This document shows, piece after piece, positions 9,806 to 18,327 of a stretch of 64,000 bases of DNA; the stretch's first letter is position 1, and the number at the start of each line of letters is the position of its first letter. Origin of the DNA: CAZFVY01 sp964522665 (GTDB lineage: Bacteria; Verrucomicrobiota; Verrucomicrobiia; Limisphaerales; CAZFVY01); assembly GCA_964522665.1 (NCBI GenBank), contig CAZFVY010000001.1, positions 1 through 64,000 of the forward strand. Reading direction: 5' to 3'. The notes below the pieces were generated by a model. It saw only the letters and a program-made list of their open reading frames with translations, did no database searches and was not told the origin of the DNA. The position numbers and the translations under genes were made by a program.

Positions 9806-10276
9806 ATGAATACAATTAAAGAAACGATCATGCGGCATCCATTCTTCCAGGGGATGAGGGCGGAGCACGTGGATTTGCTGGCGCAGGACGCGGTCGAGAA
9901 AACGTTCGAGACCGGTGACATACTCTTCCTCCAAGAAGAACCCGCGGCGGATTTTTATCTGCTGGAAAGCGGCCGAGTGGCCATCGAAGCCCACGAGCCG
10001 GCCGATGGCACGACCCAAGTGCAAGTGGTCGAAACCGGCGACGTCGTCGGTTGGTCGTGGCTCTTCCCGCCGTTCGTCTGGCACTTCCAGGCGCGCGCGC
10101 TCCAACCCACCCGCGTCGTGGTCCTCAACGGCGGCCGCCTGCTGGTCGAGGCCGAGCGCGACCCGGAGTTCGGCTTCGAATTAATGAAACGGATCGCGCA
10201 AGTGGTCATCCGCCGCCTGCAAGCGACCCGTACCCAATTGCTCCGAACGGAGCTTGAAGGCGCGCTCAGAGACTAG
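9806..10276 (+). CDS. Cyclic-nucleotide-binding domain protein (no output domain)
   Basis: A 156-aa protein formed by one cNMP-binding beta-roll (DILFLQEEPAADFYLLESGRVAIE, then a GDVVGWSWLFPP turn) and a C-terminal helix. There is no helix-turn-helix, so it is not a CRP/FNR regulator. The GWSWLFPP turn departs from the canonical phosphate-binding cassette, so ligand identity is uncertain. The ATG at 9806 is chosen because MNTIKETIMRHPFF matches the usual start of such proteins. It lies directly before an ADP-forming acyl-CoA synthetase fused to a GNAT domain. In mycobacterial Pat (Rv0998) a cNMP domain is fused to GNAT and controls it. Confidence 0.87.
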   Translation: MNTIKETIMRHPFFQGMRAEHVDLLAQDAVEKTFETGDILFLQEEPAADFYLLESGRVAIEAHEPADGTTQVQVVETGDVVGWSWLFPPFVWHFQARALQPTRVVVLNGGRLLVEAERDPEFGFELMKRIAQVVIRRLQATRTQLLRTELEGALRD

Positions 10277-10462
10277 CCGCCATAGACCGGGGCAGAGGCG
10301 AATCACGCCGCGAGCCTCCTTTGAAAAACCGAGGCTCCGGCGAATTTTGTTGCCTGCCCCCAATCACCTCTCGCGCGGCCCCGCAAACGCTTGCCGACCC
10401 GCCCCAACCTTTGTCATCCTCCCCTCCGGTCACGTTCAGAAGCCGAATACCAAACCAATCCC

Positions 10463-13213
10463 GTGAGTAACACTCCCGCCCTCGACGCCGAGCCTAGCAT
10501 CGACGTATTTCACCATGCCCGCCGCCGTCCACTCGAAGCGCTCTTTGCGCCCCGCGCCATCGCCGTCATCGGCGCGTCCGAGGAAGCGCGCGCCGTCGGC
10601 GCCGCGCTGATGCGCAACCTCGCGCCTTTTGGCGGCAAAGTCTTTCCGGTGAACCCGAAACGCAAGACGATCTTCGGGCGCGACGCCTTCCCCAATGTCG
10701 GCGCCGTCCCCGAACCGGTCGATTTGGCCGTCATCGTCACCCCCGCGGCGACCGTGCCGGGCGTCATTCGCCAATGCGCGGCCGCGGGCGTGCCGGCGGC
10801 CATTATTATTTCAGCCGGCTTTAAGGAAACGGGCCCGGCCGGCGCGGCCCTGGAGCAGGAATGTTTTGCCGCCGCCCGCGAGGGGCGGATGCGCCTGCTC
10901 GGCCCGAATTGTCTGGGCCTCATGGTTCCGCACGCCCGCTTGAACGCGACGTTTGCCGCCGACATGGCCCGCCCCGGCCAGGTCGCCTTTCTCAGTCAGA
11001 GCGGAGCCCTCTGCACCGCGGTGCTCGATTGGAGCCTCCGCGAGAACGTCGGCTTCAGCGCGTTTGTCTCGCTCGGCTCGATGGCCGACGTCGGCTGGGG
11101 CGACCTGATTACTCATTTCGGCGACGATCCGCAGACCAAGAGCATCATCGGCTACATGGAGTCGGTGGGTGACGCGCGGGCGTTCATCTCGGCCGCGCGC
11201 GAAGTCGCGTTGACCAAACCGATTATCATTCTAAAAGTCGGCCGCACCGACGCCGCCGCCAAGGCCGCCGCCTCCCACACCGGTGCGCTGACCGGCAGCG
11301 ACGCCGCCTTGGACGCCGCCTTTCAACGCGCGGGCGTGCTCCGCGTCAATACGATCGGCGAATTGTTCAACCTCGCGGAATTGCTCGGCAAGCAGCCCCT
11401 GCCCAACGGCCCGCGCCTGGCCATCGTCACCAACGCCGGCGGACCGGGCGCCCTCGCCACCGACATGCTCGTCGGGAGCGGCGGCCAGCTTGCGGAACTC
11501 TCCGCGGAAACGCTGGCCGCGCTCAACGCGCTCCTCCCCGCCCCCTGGAGCCACGGGAACCCCATCGACGTCCTCGGCGACGCCGACGCCAACCGTTACG
11601 CCAAGGCCTTCGAACTGGCGTTGCGAAACCCAAGCACGGATGGCGCGCTGGTGATCCTGACCCCACAGTCGATGACCGATTCCACGGCGACTGCGCAGGC
11701 GCTTTGCGACGCCGCCCGCGGCGCCGACAAACCGATCCTGGCCAGTTGGATGGGCGGCGCCGGCGTCGAGGCCGGCAAGGCGCTGCTCAACGCCGCCGGA
11801 ATACCCACTTTCGAATATCCCGACACCGCCGCTCGCGCGTTCGCCTTGATGTGGCGCTACAACGACAACCTGCGCGCGCTCTACGAGACTCCCGCGCTGG
11901 CGCCGCGCTCGGGCGAGAACGCCGCCGGGCGCCTGGACGTCGAGCGCCTGATCCAGACGGCCCGCCTCGCCGGACGAACCCTGCTAACCGAGGCCGAGTC
12001 CAAGCGGATCCTCTCTTCGTACGGCATCCCCGTCGTCGAAACCCTGGTGGCCCTGAGCGAGAACGACGCCGTGTCACACGCCGAAAAACTCGGCTTCCCG
12101 GTCGCGGTGAAACTTCACTCGGAAACGTTGACTCACAAAACCGACGTCGGCGGCGTGCAACTCGACTTGCGCGACGCCGGAGCCGTCCGCCAAGCGTGGC
12201 AAACGATCGCCCGCAACGTCGCCGAGCGCGCCGGCCAGGGGCATTTCCTCGGCGTCACCGTCCAACCGATGATTCCCCGCGGCGCCGCGGAAATCATCCT
12301 GGGCAGCAGCATCGATTCCCAATTCGGCCCGATCCTGCTTTTCGGGGCCGGCGGACAGTTGGTGGAAATCTTCAAGGACCGCGCGCTCGGCCTGCCACCG
12401 CTCAACGCGACCCTCGCGCGCCGCCTAATGGAATCGACTAAAGTGTATCAAGCCCTGCACAAAGTCCGCGGCGGCAGGCCGGTGGACCTGGCCGCGCTCG
12501 AACAATTGTTGGTCCGCTTCAGCCAATTGGTCGCCGAGCAGCGTTGGATCGCCGAGATCGACATCAATCCCTTGCTCGTCTCCGCCGAACGGATGCTGGC
12601 GCTCGACGCCCGCGTCGTGCTCCATCCGGCGAGCGTCACCGAAGCCCAATTGCCGCGCCTGGCGATCCGGCCCTACCCGACTCAATACGTCACCCCCTGG
12701 CGCTTGAAGGATGGCACGCCCGTGACGATTCGCCCGATCCGGCCGGAAGACGAACCATTGGTCGTGACCTTCCATCGCGCCCTCTCGGAACGAAGCGTCT
12801 ATCTCCGCTATTTCACCCAACTGAAACTGGACGAGCGGATCGCGCACGAGCGCTTGAGCCGCCTTTGCTTCATTGATTACGACCGCGACCTGGCGCTCGT
12901 CGTCGAGCGCGAAGACCCACAAACCAAGCAACACGAAATCCTCGGCATCGGCCGATTAAGCAAATCGCCCGGCCTCAACGAGGCCGAATTCGCGCTGCTG
13001 GTGGCCGATCAATGGCAGAAACAAGGCATCGGCGCCCGTCTCCTCGCCACGTTGGTCCAAGCCGGCCGTGACGAAAAACTCACCCGCGTCACCGCCGCCA
13101 TCCTGCCGGACAACCACGACATGCAAGCCATCGCCCGCAAAGTCGGCTTCACCATCGCCCACCCCAATGGCGGCTCGGAGTGCCGGGCGGAATTAATTTT
13201 GCAATCCGCTTAA
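10463..13213 (+). CDS. ADP-forming acetate-CoA ligase fused to GNAT acetyltransferase
   Basis: A protein of about 916 aa from a GTG start. Domains in order are CoA-binding Rossmann (IAVIGASEEARAVG), two succinyl-CoA-ligase-like domains, ATP-grasp (about 500-710) and a C-terminal GNAT domain (about 747-910). The architecture is that of bacterial Pat/YfiQ-type protein acetyltransferases. The alpha-domain phosphohistidine motif SHTGALTGS is intact (H272 from GTG). Salmonella Pat has lost ligase activity, so this copy may be catalytically competent for acetyl-CoA plus ADP to acetate plus ATP. An upstream ATG at 10391 is open but adds 24 residues unlike the family. It acts in the cytosol. Confidence 0.9.
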   Translation: MSNTPALDAEPSIDVFHHARRRPLEALFAPRAIAVIGASEEARAVGAALMRNLAPFGGKVFPVNPKRKTIFGRDAFPNVGAVPEPVDLAVIVTPAATVPGVIRQCAAAGVPAAIIISAGFKETGPAGAALEQECFAAAREGRMRLLGPNCLGLMVPHARLNATFAADMARPGQVAFLSQSGALCTAVLDWSLRENVGFSAFVSLGSMADVGWGDLITHFGDDPQTKSIIGYMESVGDARAFISAAREVALTKPIIILKVGRTDAAAKAAASHTGALTGSDAALDAAFQRAGVLRVNTIGELFNLAELLGKQPLPNGPRLAIVTNAGGPGALATDMLVGSGGQLAELSAETLAALNALLPAPWSHGNPIDVLGDADANRYAKAFELALRNPSTDGALVILTPQSMTDSTATAQALCDAARGADKPILASWMGGAGVEAGKALLNAAGIPTFEYPDTAARAFALMWRYNDNLRALYETPALAPRSGENAAGRLDVERLIQTARLAGRTLLTEAESKRILSSYGIPVVETLVALSENDAVSHAEKLGFPVAVKLHSETLTHKTDVGGVQLDLRDAGAVRQAWQTIARNVAERAGQGHFLGVTVQPMIPRGAAEIILGSSIDSQFGPILLFGAGGQLVEIFKDRALGLPPLNATLARRLMESTKVYQALHKVRGGRPVDLAALEQLLVRFSQLVAEQRWIAEIDINPLLVSAERMLALDARVVLHPASVTEAQLPRLAIRPYPTQYVTPWRLKDGTPVTIRPIRPEDEPLVVTFHRALSERSVYLRYFTQLKLDERIAHERLSRLCFIDYDRDLALVVEREDPQTKQHEILGIGRLSKSPGLNEAEFALLVADQWQKQGIGARLLATLVQAGRDEKLTRVTAAILPDNHDMQAIARKVGFTIAHPNGGSECRAELILQSA

Positions 13214-13267
13214 TTCACGGCTCGCTCGGTCCACGCGAAGTCAGCGGCCCGAGATCCGAAACCGTAC

Positions 13268-13282
13268 AAGGGGTCAGAGATG
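13268..13282 (+). repeat. Left inverted end of RAYT element
   Basis: The 15 bases AAGGGGTCAGAGATG are the exact reverse complement of the right end at 14280-14294. They lie 41 bases upstream of the transposase ATG. Such GGGGTCAG-type motifs flank Y1 transposase genes in other genomes and are the likely recognition sequence. Confidence 0.8.
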
Positions 13283-13322
13283 CATATTGACATATTCTCC
13301 TCTGGGGCGATAGCCTTCCCGC

Positions 13323-14264
13323 ATGCCACGAAGACCTCGTCTGCAGTATCCCGGAGCCATCTACCACGTTATGAATCGCGGGGATCGGCGAGAAGAAATC
13401 GTTCGGGATGACCGGGATCGCGAAACCTTCATCAAGACGCTCGGCGAGGTCTGCCGCAAGACCGATTGGCAAACGCACGCGTTCTGCCTGATGAACAACC
13501 ATTTTCATCTGGTCGTGGAAACGCCCAAGGCAAACCTTTGCGCGGGGATGCAATGGTTTTTGGGCACCTACACGGCGCGCTTCAATCGTCGCCATCGCAT
13601 GTCCGGGCATCTGTTTAGCGGCCGTTACAAGTCTTTGATCGTGGATGGTTCCGGCAATGGATACCTGAAAAGCGTTTGCGACTATGTGCACTTGAATCCG
13701 ATTCGGGCCCAACTGCTGCGCGCGGAACAACCGCTTAAGGATTACCGATGGTCAAGCTTTGGAGAGTATCTGAAAAGTCCCCGACAACGCCACGCTTGGC
13801 TTCGCGTCGATCGGCTCCTTGGCGAGTGGCAGGTGGGAGGCGACGATGCGAGCGGAAGGAGAAGTTTCGAACAGGCGCTGGAACGGCGGCGGCACGAGGA
13901 GTCGGCGGCGGCGGTCCAGGACTGGAAGCGTATGCGGCGCGCGTGGTGCTGGGGCGAGACGGGATTCAAAGCGCATCTTCTCGATCTTATCGCGGGCCAG
14001 AGCGGCGATCATCATTACGGGGACGAAATCAAGGAATCAGCGGCGCAAAAGGCCGAACGGCTAACGTTAGAAATCCTACGGCAAGCGGGTTGGTCCGACG
14101 CCGAACTCGCCCAACGCCCAAAAGGCGACCGCACCAAGGCGCAACTCGCCCTGCGCCTGCGGCGGGAAACAACGGCAACGTGGAAATGGATCGCCGCGCG
14201 TTTGCAAATGGGACATTGGCGGAGCGCCGCAAACGCCGTGCATTTGCTCGGTCGGGAAATGTGA
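13323..14264 (+). CDS. REP-associated tyrosine transposase (Y1_Tnp family)
   Basis: A 313-aa single-strand DNA transposase/nickase. It begins with the family hallmark MPRRPRLQYPGAIYHVMNRG. The HUH metal site is present as H60-F-H62 in MNNHFHLVVE, the GHLFSGRYKS block follows, and the catalytic tyrosine is probably Y121 in DYVHLNPIRA. The C-terminal 120 residues form a basic helical extension probably involved in DNA binding. The protein is full-length with intact catalytic residues, so the element may be active or exapted. Confidence 0.92.
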   Translation: MPRRPRLQYPGAIYHVMNRGDRREEIVRDDRDRETFIKTLGEVCRKTDWQTHAFCLMNNHFHLVVETPKANLCAGMQWFLGTYTARFNRRHRMSGHLFSGRYKSLIVDGSGNGYLKSVCDYVHLNPIRAQLLRAEQPLKDYRWSSFGEYLKSPRQRHAWLRVDRLLGEWQVGGDDASGRRSFEQALERRRHEESAAAVQDWKRMRRAWCWGETGFKAHLLDLIAGQSGDHHYGDEIKESAAQKAERLTLEILRQAGWSDAELAQRPKGDRTKAQLALRLRRETTATWKWIAARLQMGHWRSAANAVHLLGREM

Positions 14265-14279
14265 CTTTATGCACTTATT

Positions 14280-14294
14280 CATCTCTGACCCCTT
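14280..14294 (-). repeat. Right inverted end of RAYT element
   Basis: CATCTCTGACCCCTT, the perfect complement of the left end. It begins 16 bases after the transposase stop codon. Confidence 0.8.
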
Positions 14295-14360
14295 TGGGGT
14301 GGCAGATCGTTCTCACTTGAAGCCCGCTTGATCTGACTTAAGCTGGGGAGGTTCCAGTTC

Positions 14361-16943
14361 ATGCTGAAATTGAGATTATCTCGCGAATTTGTCCCGGCGT
14401 TGACGCTCGCGCTTTTGACCGCGTTTTCGTGGTCGAGCGCGGGCGTGCCGGCGAATGTGCGCGCGTTCGTGGAGCAGCGCTGCGTCGAGTGCCACGACGC
14501 GGATACCAAGAAGGCCGGGCTGGATTTGACGGCTCTGAAGTTCGACCTGGCGGACCCGCTAAACTTCGCCACCTGGGTCAACGTCGGCGACCGCGTCAGC
14601 GCCGGCGAGATGCCGCCCAAGAAAAAGGCGCGACCGCAACCCGCGGAACTGGCGGCGTTCACGAACGCGTTGTCAGGCGCCCTCCTGTCGGCGGATCAAT
14701 CAAGGATCGCCCGCGAAGGGCGCGCGACCCAGCGGCGGCTGAACCGCTATGAATACGAGGATACGTTGCGCGATTTGCTGTCGTTGCCGTATCTCGAAGT
14801 GAAGGAGTTTCTGCCGGAGGACAGCGAGGCGCACGGGTTCAACAAGGTGGGCGACGCGCTCGACGTCTCGCATGTCCAGATGGCGCGCTACCTCGCGGCG
14901 GCGGACTTTGCGCTGCGCCAGGCGCTGGCGCCGCAAGCCAAGCGCCCCGAGCGGACCACCAAACGGCATTATACTTGGGACGAACGGGAATTTTTCGGCA
15001 AGATCGGCCTCGAGGGACCGCTCAACCGGCGGACGTTTCCGCTCATCAATCTCGAACTCCAGCGCGACCTGATGGCCGAGAAGAACCCCCGTCGCGGGCC
15101 GGCGCCCGAACCGGTCCGGCGCGAGGCCGAGGCGATGGCGGTCGTGGTGAGCACTTACGAGCCGACCGAGATACGGTTCGGATCGTTTCGCGCGCCAGTG
15201 GCCGGCCGCTATCATCTGAAGTTCTCGGCCTACAGCGTTTGGATGAACGCCAAATTCACCGAGGTTTCCGCCGGCAAGCGATCCGAGCCGGTGACGATTT
15301 ACGCGGAAACGCCGCCGCGCAGCCTGCGGAACATCGGCAGTTTTGACGTCGGCCCCGAACCGACGACCGGAGAGATTGACGCCTGGCTGCTCGCGGGCGA
15401 AACCATTCGCCCGGACGCCGCGCGCTTCTTCCGGTCCCGTCCGCCGGATTTCCACAATCCGCTGGCCACGGCGGACGGCATGCCCGCGCTGGCGTTCAAA
15501 TGGATGGAAGTGGACGGACCGATCACCGACGAGTGGCCACCAGTCGGTCACCGATTGTTGTTCGCCGACCTGCCCATTACGAACCGAGCCGCCGTCGCCA
15601 CCAGCCAGTCGAGCGGACGACGCGGACCGCCCCCTCCCGGCGTCGAGGTCACGTCGAGCGCGCCGGAAAAGGACGCCGAACGGCTCCTGCGCGGGTTTAT
15701 GGCGCAAGCGTACCGCCGCCCGGTGAAGACGGCCGACGTCGAGCGGTTTCTCGGTTTGGTTCGGGGCGCCTTGAAGGATGGTTACAGTTTCACCGAGGCG
15801 ATGATCGCGGGCTACACGGCCGTGCTCAGCTCGCCCGCGTTCCTTTATTTCACCGAAAAACCCGGTCGGCTTGACGATCTCGCGCTGGCGGAGCGGCTCT
15901 CGTATTTTCTCTGGAATTCCCGCCCGGACGCCGAATTGACCCGTCTCGCCGAGCAGCGCCAATTGCATCGGCCGCGGGTCTTGGGCGAGCAGACGGAACG
16001 GATGCTCGCTGATCCTCGCTCGCGCCGGTTCGTGGACCGGTTCCTCGATTACTGGCTCGATTTGCGCCTGATCGCGGGCACGGCGCCGGACGAACAACTC
16101 TATCCCGAATACCAACTCGATGATTTGCTGGTCGAGTCGATGACCGGCGAAACGCAGTTGTTTTTCGCGGAATTGCTGAAACGGAACGCCAGCGTGACCA
16201 ATCTGGTGTCGAGCGATTTCGCCGTGCTCAACGAACGTCTGGCCACCCATTACGGAATTCCTGACATCGACGGCGTAACTCTGCGCCCGGTCTCGCTCCC
16301 GCAAGACTCCGCGCGTGGCGGACTGTTAACGCAAGCCAGCGTGCTCAAGGTCACCTCCAACGGCTCCACGACTTCGCCCGTCAAGCGCGGCGCCTGGATC
16401 ATGGCGCGCATTCTGGGCAAACCACCGCACCCGCCGCCGCCGAGCGTCCCGGCGGTCGAGCCGGACATTCGCGGCGCCACGACGATCCGCGATCAACTCG
16501 CGAAACACCGCAACCAGGAATCGTGCGCCGCCTGCCATCGCAATATCGATCCCGCCGGCTTCGCGCTCGAAAGTTTCGACGTCATGGGCGCCTGGCGGGA
16601 ACGTTACCGCTCGGTGGCCCTCGGCGACCCCGTGAAAGGGTCCGGCCACAACGGCATCAATTTCCACTTTTTGCTGGGACAGCCGGTCGATTCGAGCGGC
16701 GAACTGCCGGATGGCCGCGCGTTTCGTGAGGTGCGCGAACTCAAACAATTGCTGCTGAGCGATGAACCTCAACTGGCCCGCAATTTGGTCCAACAACTGA
16801 CCGTGTTCGCGACCGGCGCCGGCATTCAATACTCCGACCGCCCCAAGATTGAAGCCATCCTGGCGCGCTGTCGGGCGGACGGCTACGGGGTGCGCTCGCT
16901 CGTTCGCGAATTGGTTCTAAGCGACTTATTTCTAAATAAATAA
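14361..16943 (+). CDS. DUF1592/DUF1588/DUF1587-type secreted haem protein
   Basis: An 860-aa exported protein of the PVC/acidobacterial family that carries planctomycete cytochrome C plus DUF1587, DUF1592, DUF1588 and DUF1585 domains. A signal peptide covers about residues 1-28. The first haem motif is C41-V-E-C44-H45. The DUF1587 core RLNRYEYEDTLRDLL follows at about 128, then DUF1592. A second CXXCH (C722-A-A-C-H) lies in the DUF1588 block NIDPAGFALESFDVMG. The biochemical role is unknown; co-occurrence with DUF1552 is near universal, and the next gene is one. They are thought to form a periplasmic or surface complex. Confidence 0.92.
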   Translation: MLKLRLSREFVPALTLALLTAFSWSSAGVPANVRAFVEQRCVECHDADTKKAGLDLTALKFDLADPLNFATWVNVGDRVSAGEMPPKKKARPQPAELAAFTNALSGALLSADQSRIAREGRATQRRLNRYEYEDTLRDLLSLPYLEVKEFLPEDSEAHGFNKVGDALDVSHVQMARYLAAADFALRQALAPQAKRPERTTKRHYTWDEREFFGKIGLEGPLNRRTFPLINLELQRDLMAEKNPRRGPAPEPVRREAEAMAVVVSTYEPTEIRFGSFRAPVAGRYHLKFSAYSVWMNAKFTEVSAGKRSEPVTIYAETPPRSLRNIGSFDVGPEPTTGEIDAWLLAGETIRPDAARFFRSRPPDFHNPLATADGMPALAFKWMEVDGPITDEWPPVGHRLLFADLPITNRAAVATSQSSGRRGPPPPGVEVTSSAPEKDAERLLRGFMAQAYRRPVKTADVERFLGLVRGALKDGYSFTEAMIAGYTAVLSSPAFLYFTEKPGRLDDLALAERLSYFLWNSRPDAELTRLAEQRQLHRPRVLGEQTERMLADPRSRRFVDRFLDYWLDLRLIAGTAPDEQLYPEYQLDDLLVESMTGETQLFFAELLKRNASVTNLVSSDFAVLNERLATHYGIPDIDGVTLRPVSLPQDSARGGLLTQASVLKVTSNGSTTSPVKRGAWIMARILGKPPHPPPPSVPAVEPDIRGATTIRDQLAKHRNQESCAACHRNIDPAGFALESFDVMGAWRERYRSVALGDPVKGSGHNGINFHFLLGQPVDSSGELPDGRAFREVRELKQLLLSDEPQLARNLVQQLTVFATGAGIQYSDRPKIEAILARCRADGYGVRSLVRELVLSDLFLNK

Positions 16944-16995
16944 TCCTCGCGCGGCGTCGAACTTGAGGCTTACTTTAAGCCTCAGCCTTTACCGT

Positions 16996-18324
16996 ATGCC
17001 CGGATCATTCATTTCCGTCAAAACGGCCGTTTCGCGGCGCCGCTTCCTGCGCGGCGCGGGCGTGGCGTTAGCGCTTCCCCTGCTGGACGCGATGCTCCCG
17101 GCTTTTTCGCGCGCCGCCGAATCCTTTGCCCCGGGCGCTCCCGGCGCCAAGCCGCGCCGGATGCTGGCCATCTGCAATAACTTGGGACTGCTGCCCGACC
17201 ATTTTTTCCCGACCCAAACCGGGCGAGCTTACCCGCTCTCGCCGTATCTTGAACTCCTCAAGGAACACCGCGACGATTTTACGGTGTTCAGCGGCGTCTC
17301 GCATCCGGACGTCGATGGCGGGCATCCCGCGGACATCTGTTTCCTCTCGGCGGCGCCGCATCCGGGCCGAAGCGGTTTTCGCAATACCATTTCACTCGAC
17401 CAATTCATGGCGGAACGGATCGGGCACCTGACCCGTTTCCCTTCGTTGAACCTCGGCGTCAACGTGCAGCGCGGCTCCCGCAGCCTATCGTGGACCAGTT
17501 CCGGCGTACTGATCCCGTGCGAAGAAAAACCATCGGAAGTGTTCCGGCGGATGTTTGTTCAAGGATCGGAAGCGGAAACCGACGCGCAAGTGCGCCGCCT
17601 TGAACTGGGCCAAAGCATCCTCGACACGGTCGCCGATCAGGCGAAAGACCTGCAACGCAATGTCGGCGCCCGCGACCGCGACCGTCTCGATCAATATTTT
17701 ACGAGCGTCCGCGACCTGGAGCGCCGCATGAGCATGTCGCGCGAATGGGAGCGGAAGCCGAAGCCCGTGGTCAACTCCCCGATGCCGCTCGACCCCGCGA
17801 GTCCGAAGGAATACATGGAGAAAGTGCGGCTCATGTATGACATGGCGCGCCTGGCGTTCGAGACTGATTCGTCCCGCGTCGTCGCCTTGTTGCTCGACAG
17901 CGTGAATTCGCCGGCGATCGACATCGACGGCGTCAAGATCACCGACGGCTACCACAATCTCTCCCACCACGGCAAATCCGAGGCGAAGCTTTCGCAACTC
18001 AAAGCGATCGACGAATGGCACATGAAACTGCTGGCGAACCTTTTCACGCAGCTGAAGTCGGCGCGCGAGGATAACGAGACGCTCCTGGACCGGACGATGA
18101 TCCTCTACGGTTCGAACCTCGGCAACGCCAACACCCATGTGACGACCAATCTGCCGACCCTTTTCGCCGGCGGCGGTTTCAAACACGGTCAGCACCTGGC
18201 CTTCGACCGCGACCGCAACTATCCGTTGCCCAACCTCTTCGTTTCGATGCTCCAGCGCATGGGGCTGGAGACCGGCAAGTTCGCCTCTTCGACCGGAACG
18301 TTTCGCGGCTTGGACTTGGTCTGA
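16996..18324 (+). CDS. DUF1552 family Tat-exported protein
   Basis: A 442-aa protein with a twin-arginine signal (SRRRFLRGAGVALALPLL), so it is exported folded. The body matches DUF1552, with ICNNLGLLPDHFFP after the signal, GGHPADICFLSAAPH and a C-terminal FVSMLQRMGLETGKFASSTGTFRGL. This superfamily is related to DUF1501/sulfatase-like alkaline-phosphatase folds. The ATG at 16996 is preferred over the one at 16963 because it puts the Tat motif nearer the N-terminus. It lies 52 bases after the DUF1592 gene and is surely its operon partner. No enzymatic activity is established. Confidence 0.9.
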   Translation: MPGSFISVKTAVSRRRFLRGAGVALALPLLDAMLPAFSRAAESFAPGAPGAKPRRMLAICNNLGLLPDHFFPTQTGRAYPLSPYLELLKEHRDDFTVFSGVSHPDVDGGHPADICFLSAAPHPGRSGFRNTISLDQFMAERIGHLTRFPSLNLGVNVQRGSRSLSWTSSGVLIPCEEKPSEVFRRMFVQGSEAETDAQVRRLELGQSILDTVADQAKDLQRNVGARDRDRLDQYFTSVRDLERRMSMSREWERKPKPVVNSPMPLDPASPKEYMEKVRLMYDMARLAFETDSSRVVALLLDSVNSPAIDIDGVKITDGYHNLSHHGKSEAKLSQLKAIDEWHMKLLANLFTQLKSAREDNETLLDRTMILYGSNLGNANTHVTTNLPTLFAGGGFKHGQHLAFDRDRNYPLPNLFVSMLQRMGLETGKFASSTGTFRGLDLV

Positions 18325-18327
18325 GCT

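Larger units (their letters stand above)
13268..14294 (+). mobile_element. RAYT (REP-associated tyrosine transposase) element
   Basis: A unit of about 1 kb bounded by a perfect 15-bp inverted repeat (AAGGGGTCAGAGATG left, its complement right) enclosing a single Y1-type transposase gene. Beyond the 15 bp the ends keep partial similarity (TATTGACAT versus ATAAGTGCAT). It inserted, or was domesticated, in the spacer between the acyl-CoA ligase and the DUF1592 gene. No target duplication was detected, as expected for HUH single-strand transposition. Confidence 0.75.

Noticed and set aside
14700..16304. 534-aa open frame on the minus strand inside the DUF1592 gene
   Set aside because: Arg/Gly/Asp-rich sequence mirrors the third-base GC bias of the real gene, with no family motif or ribosome site.
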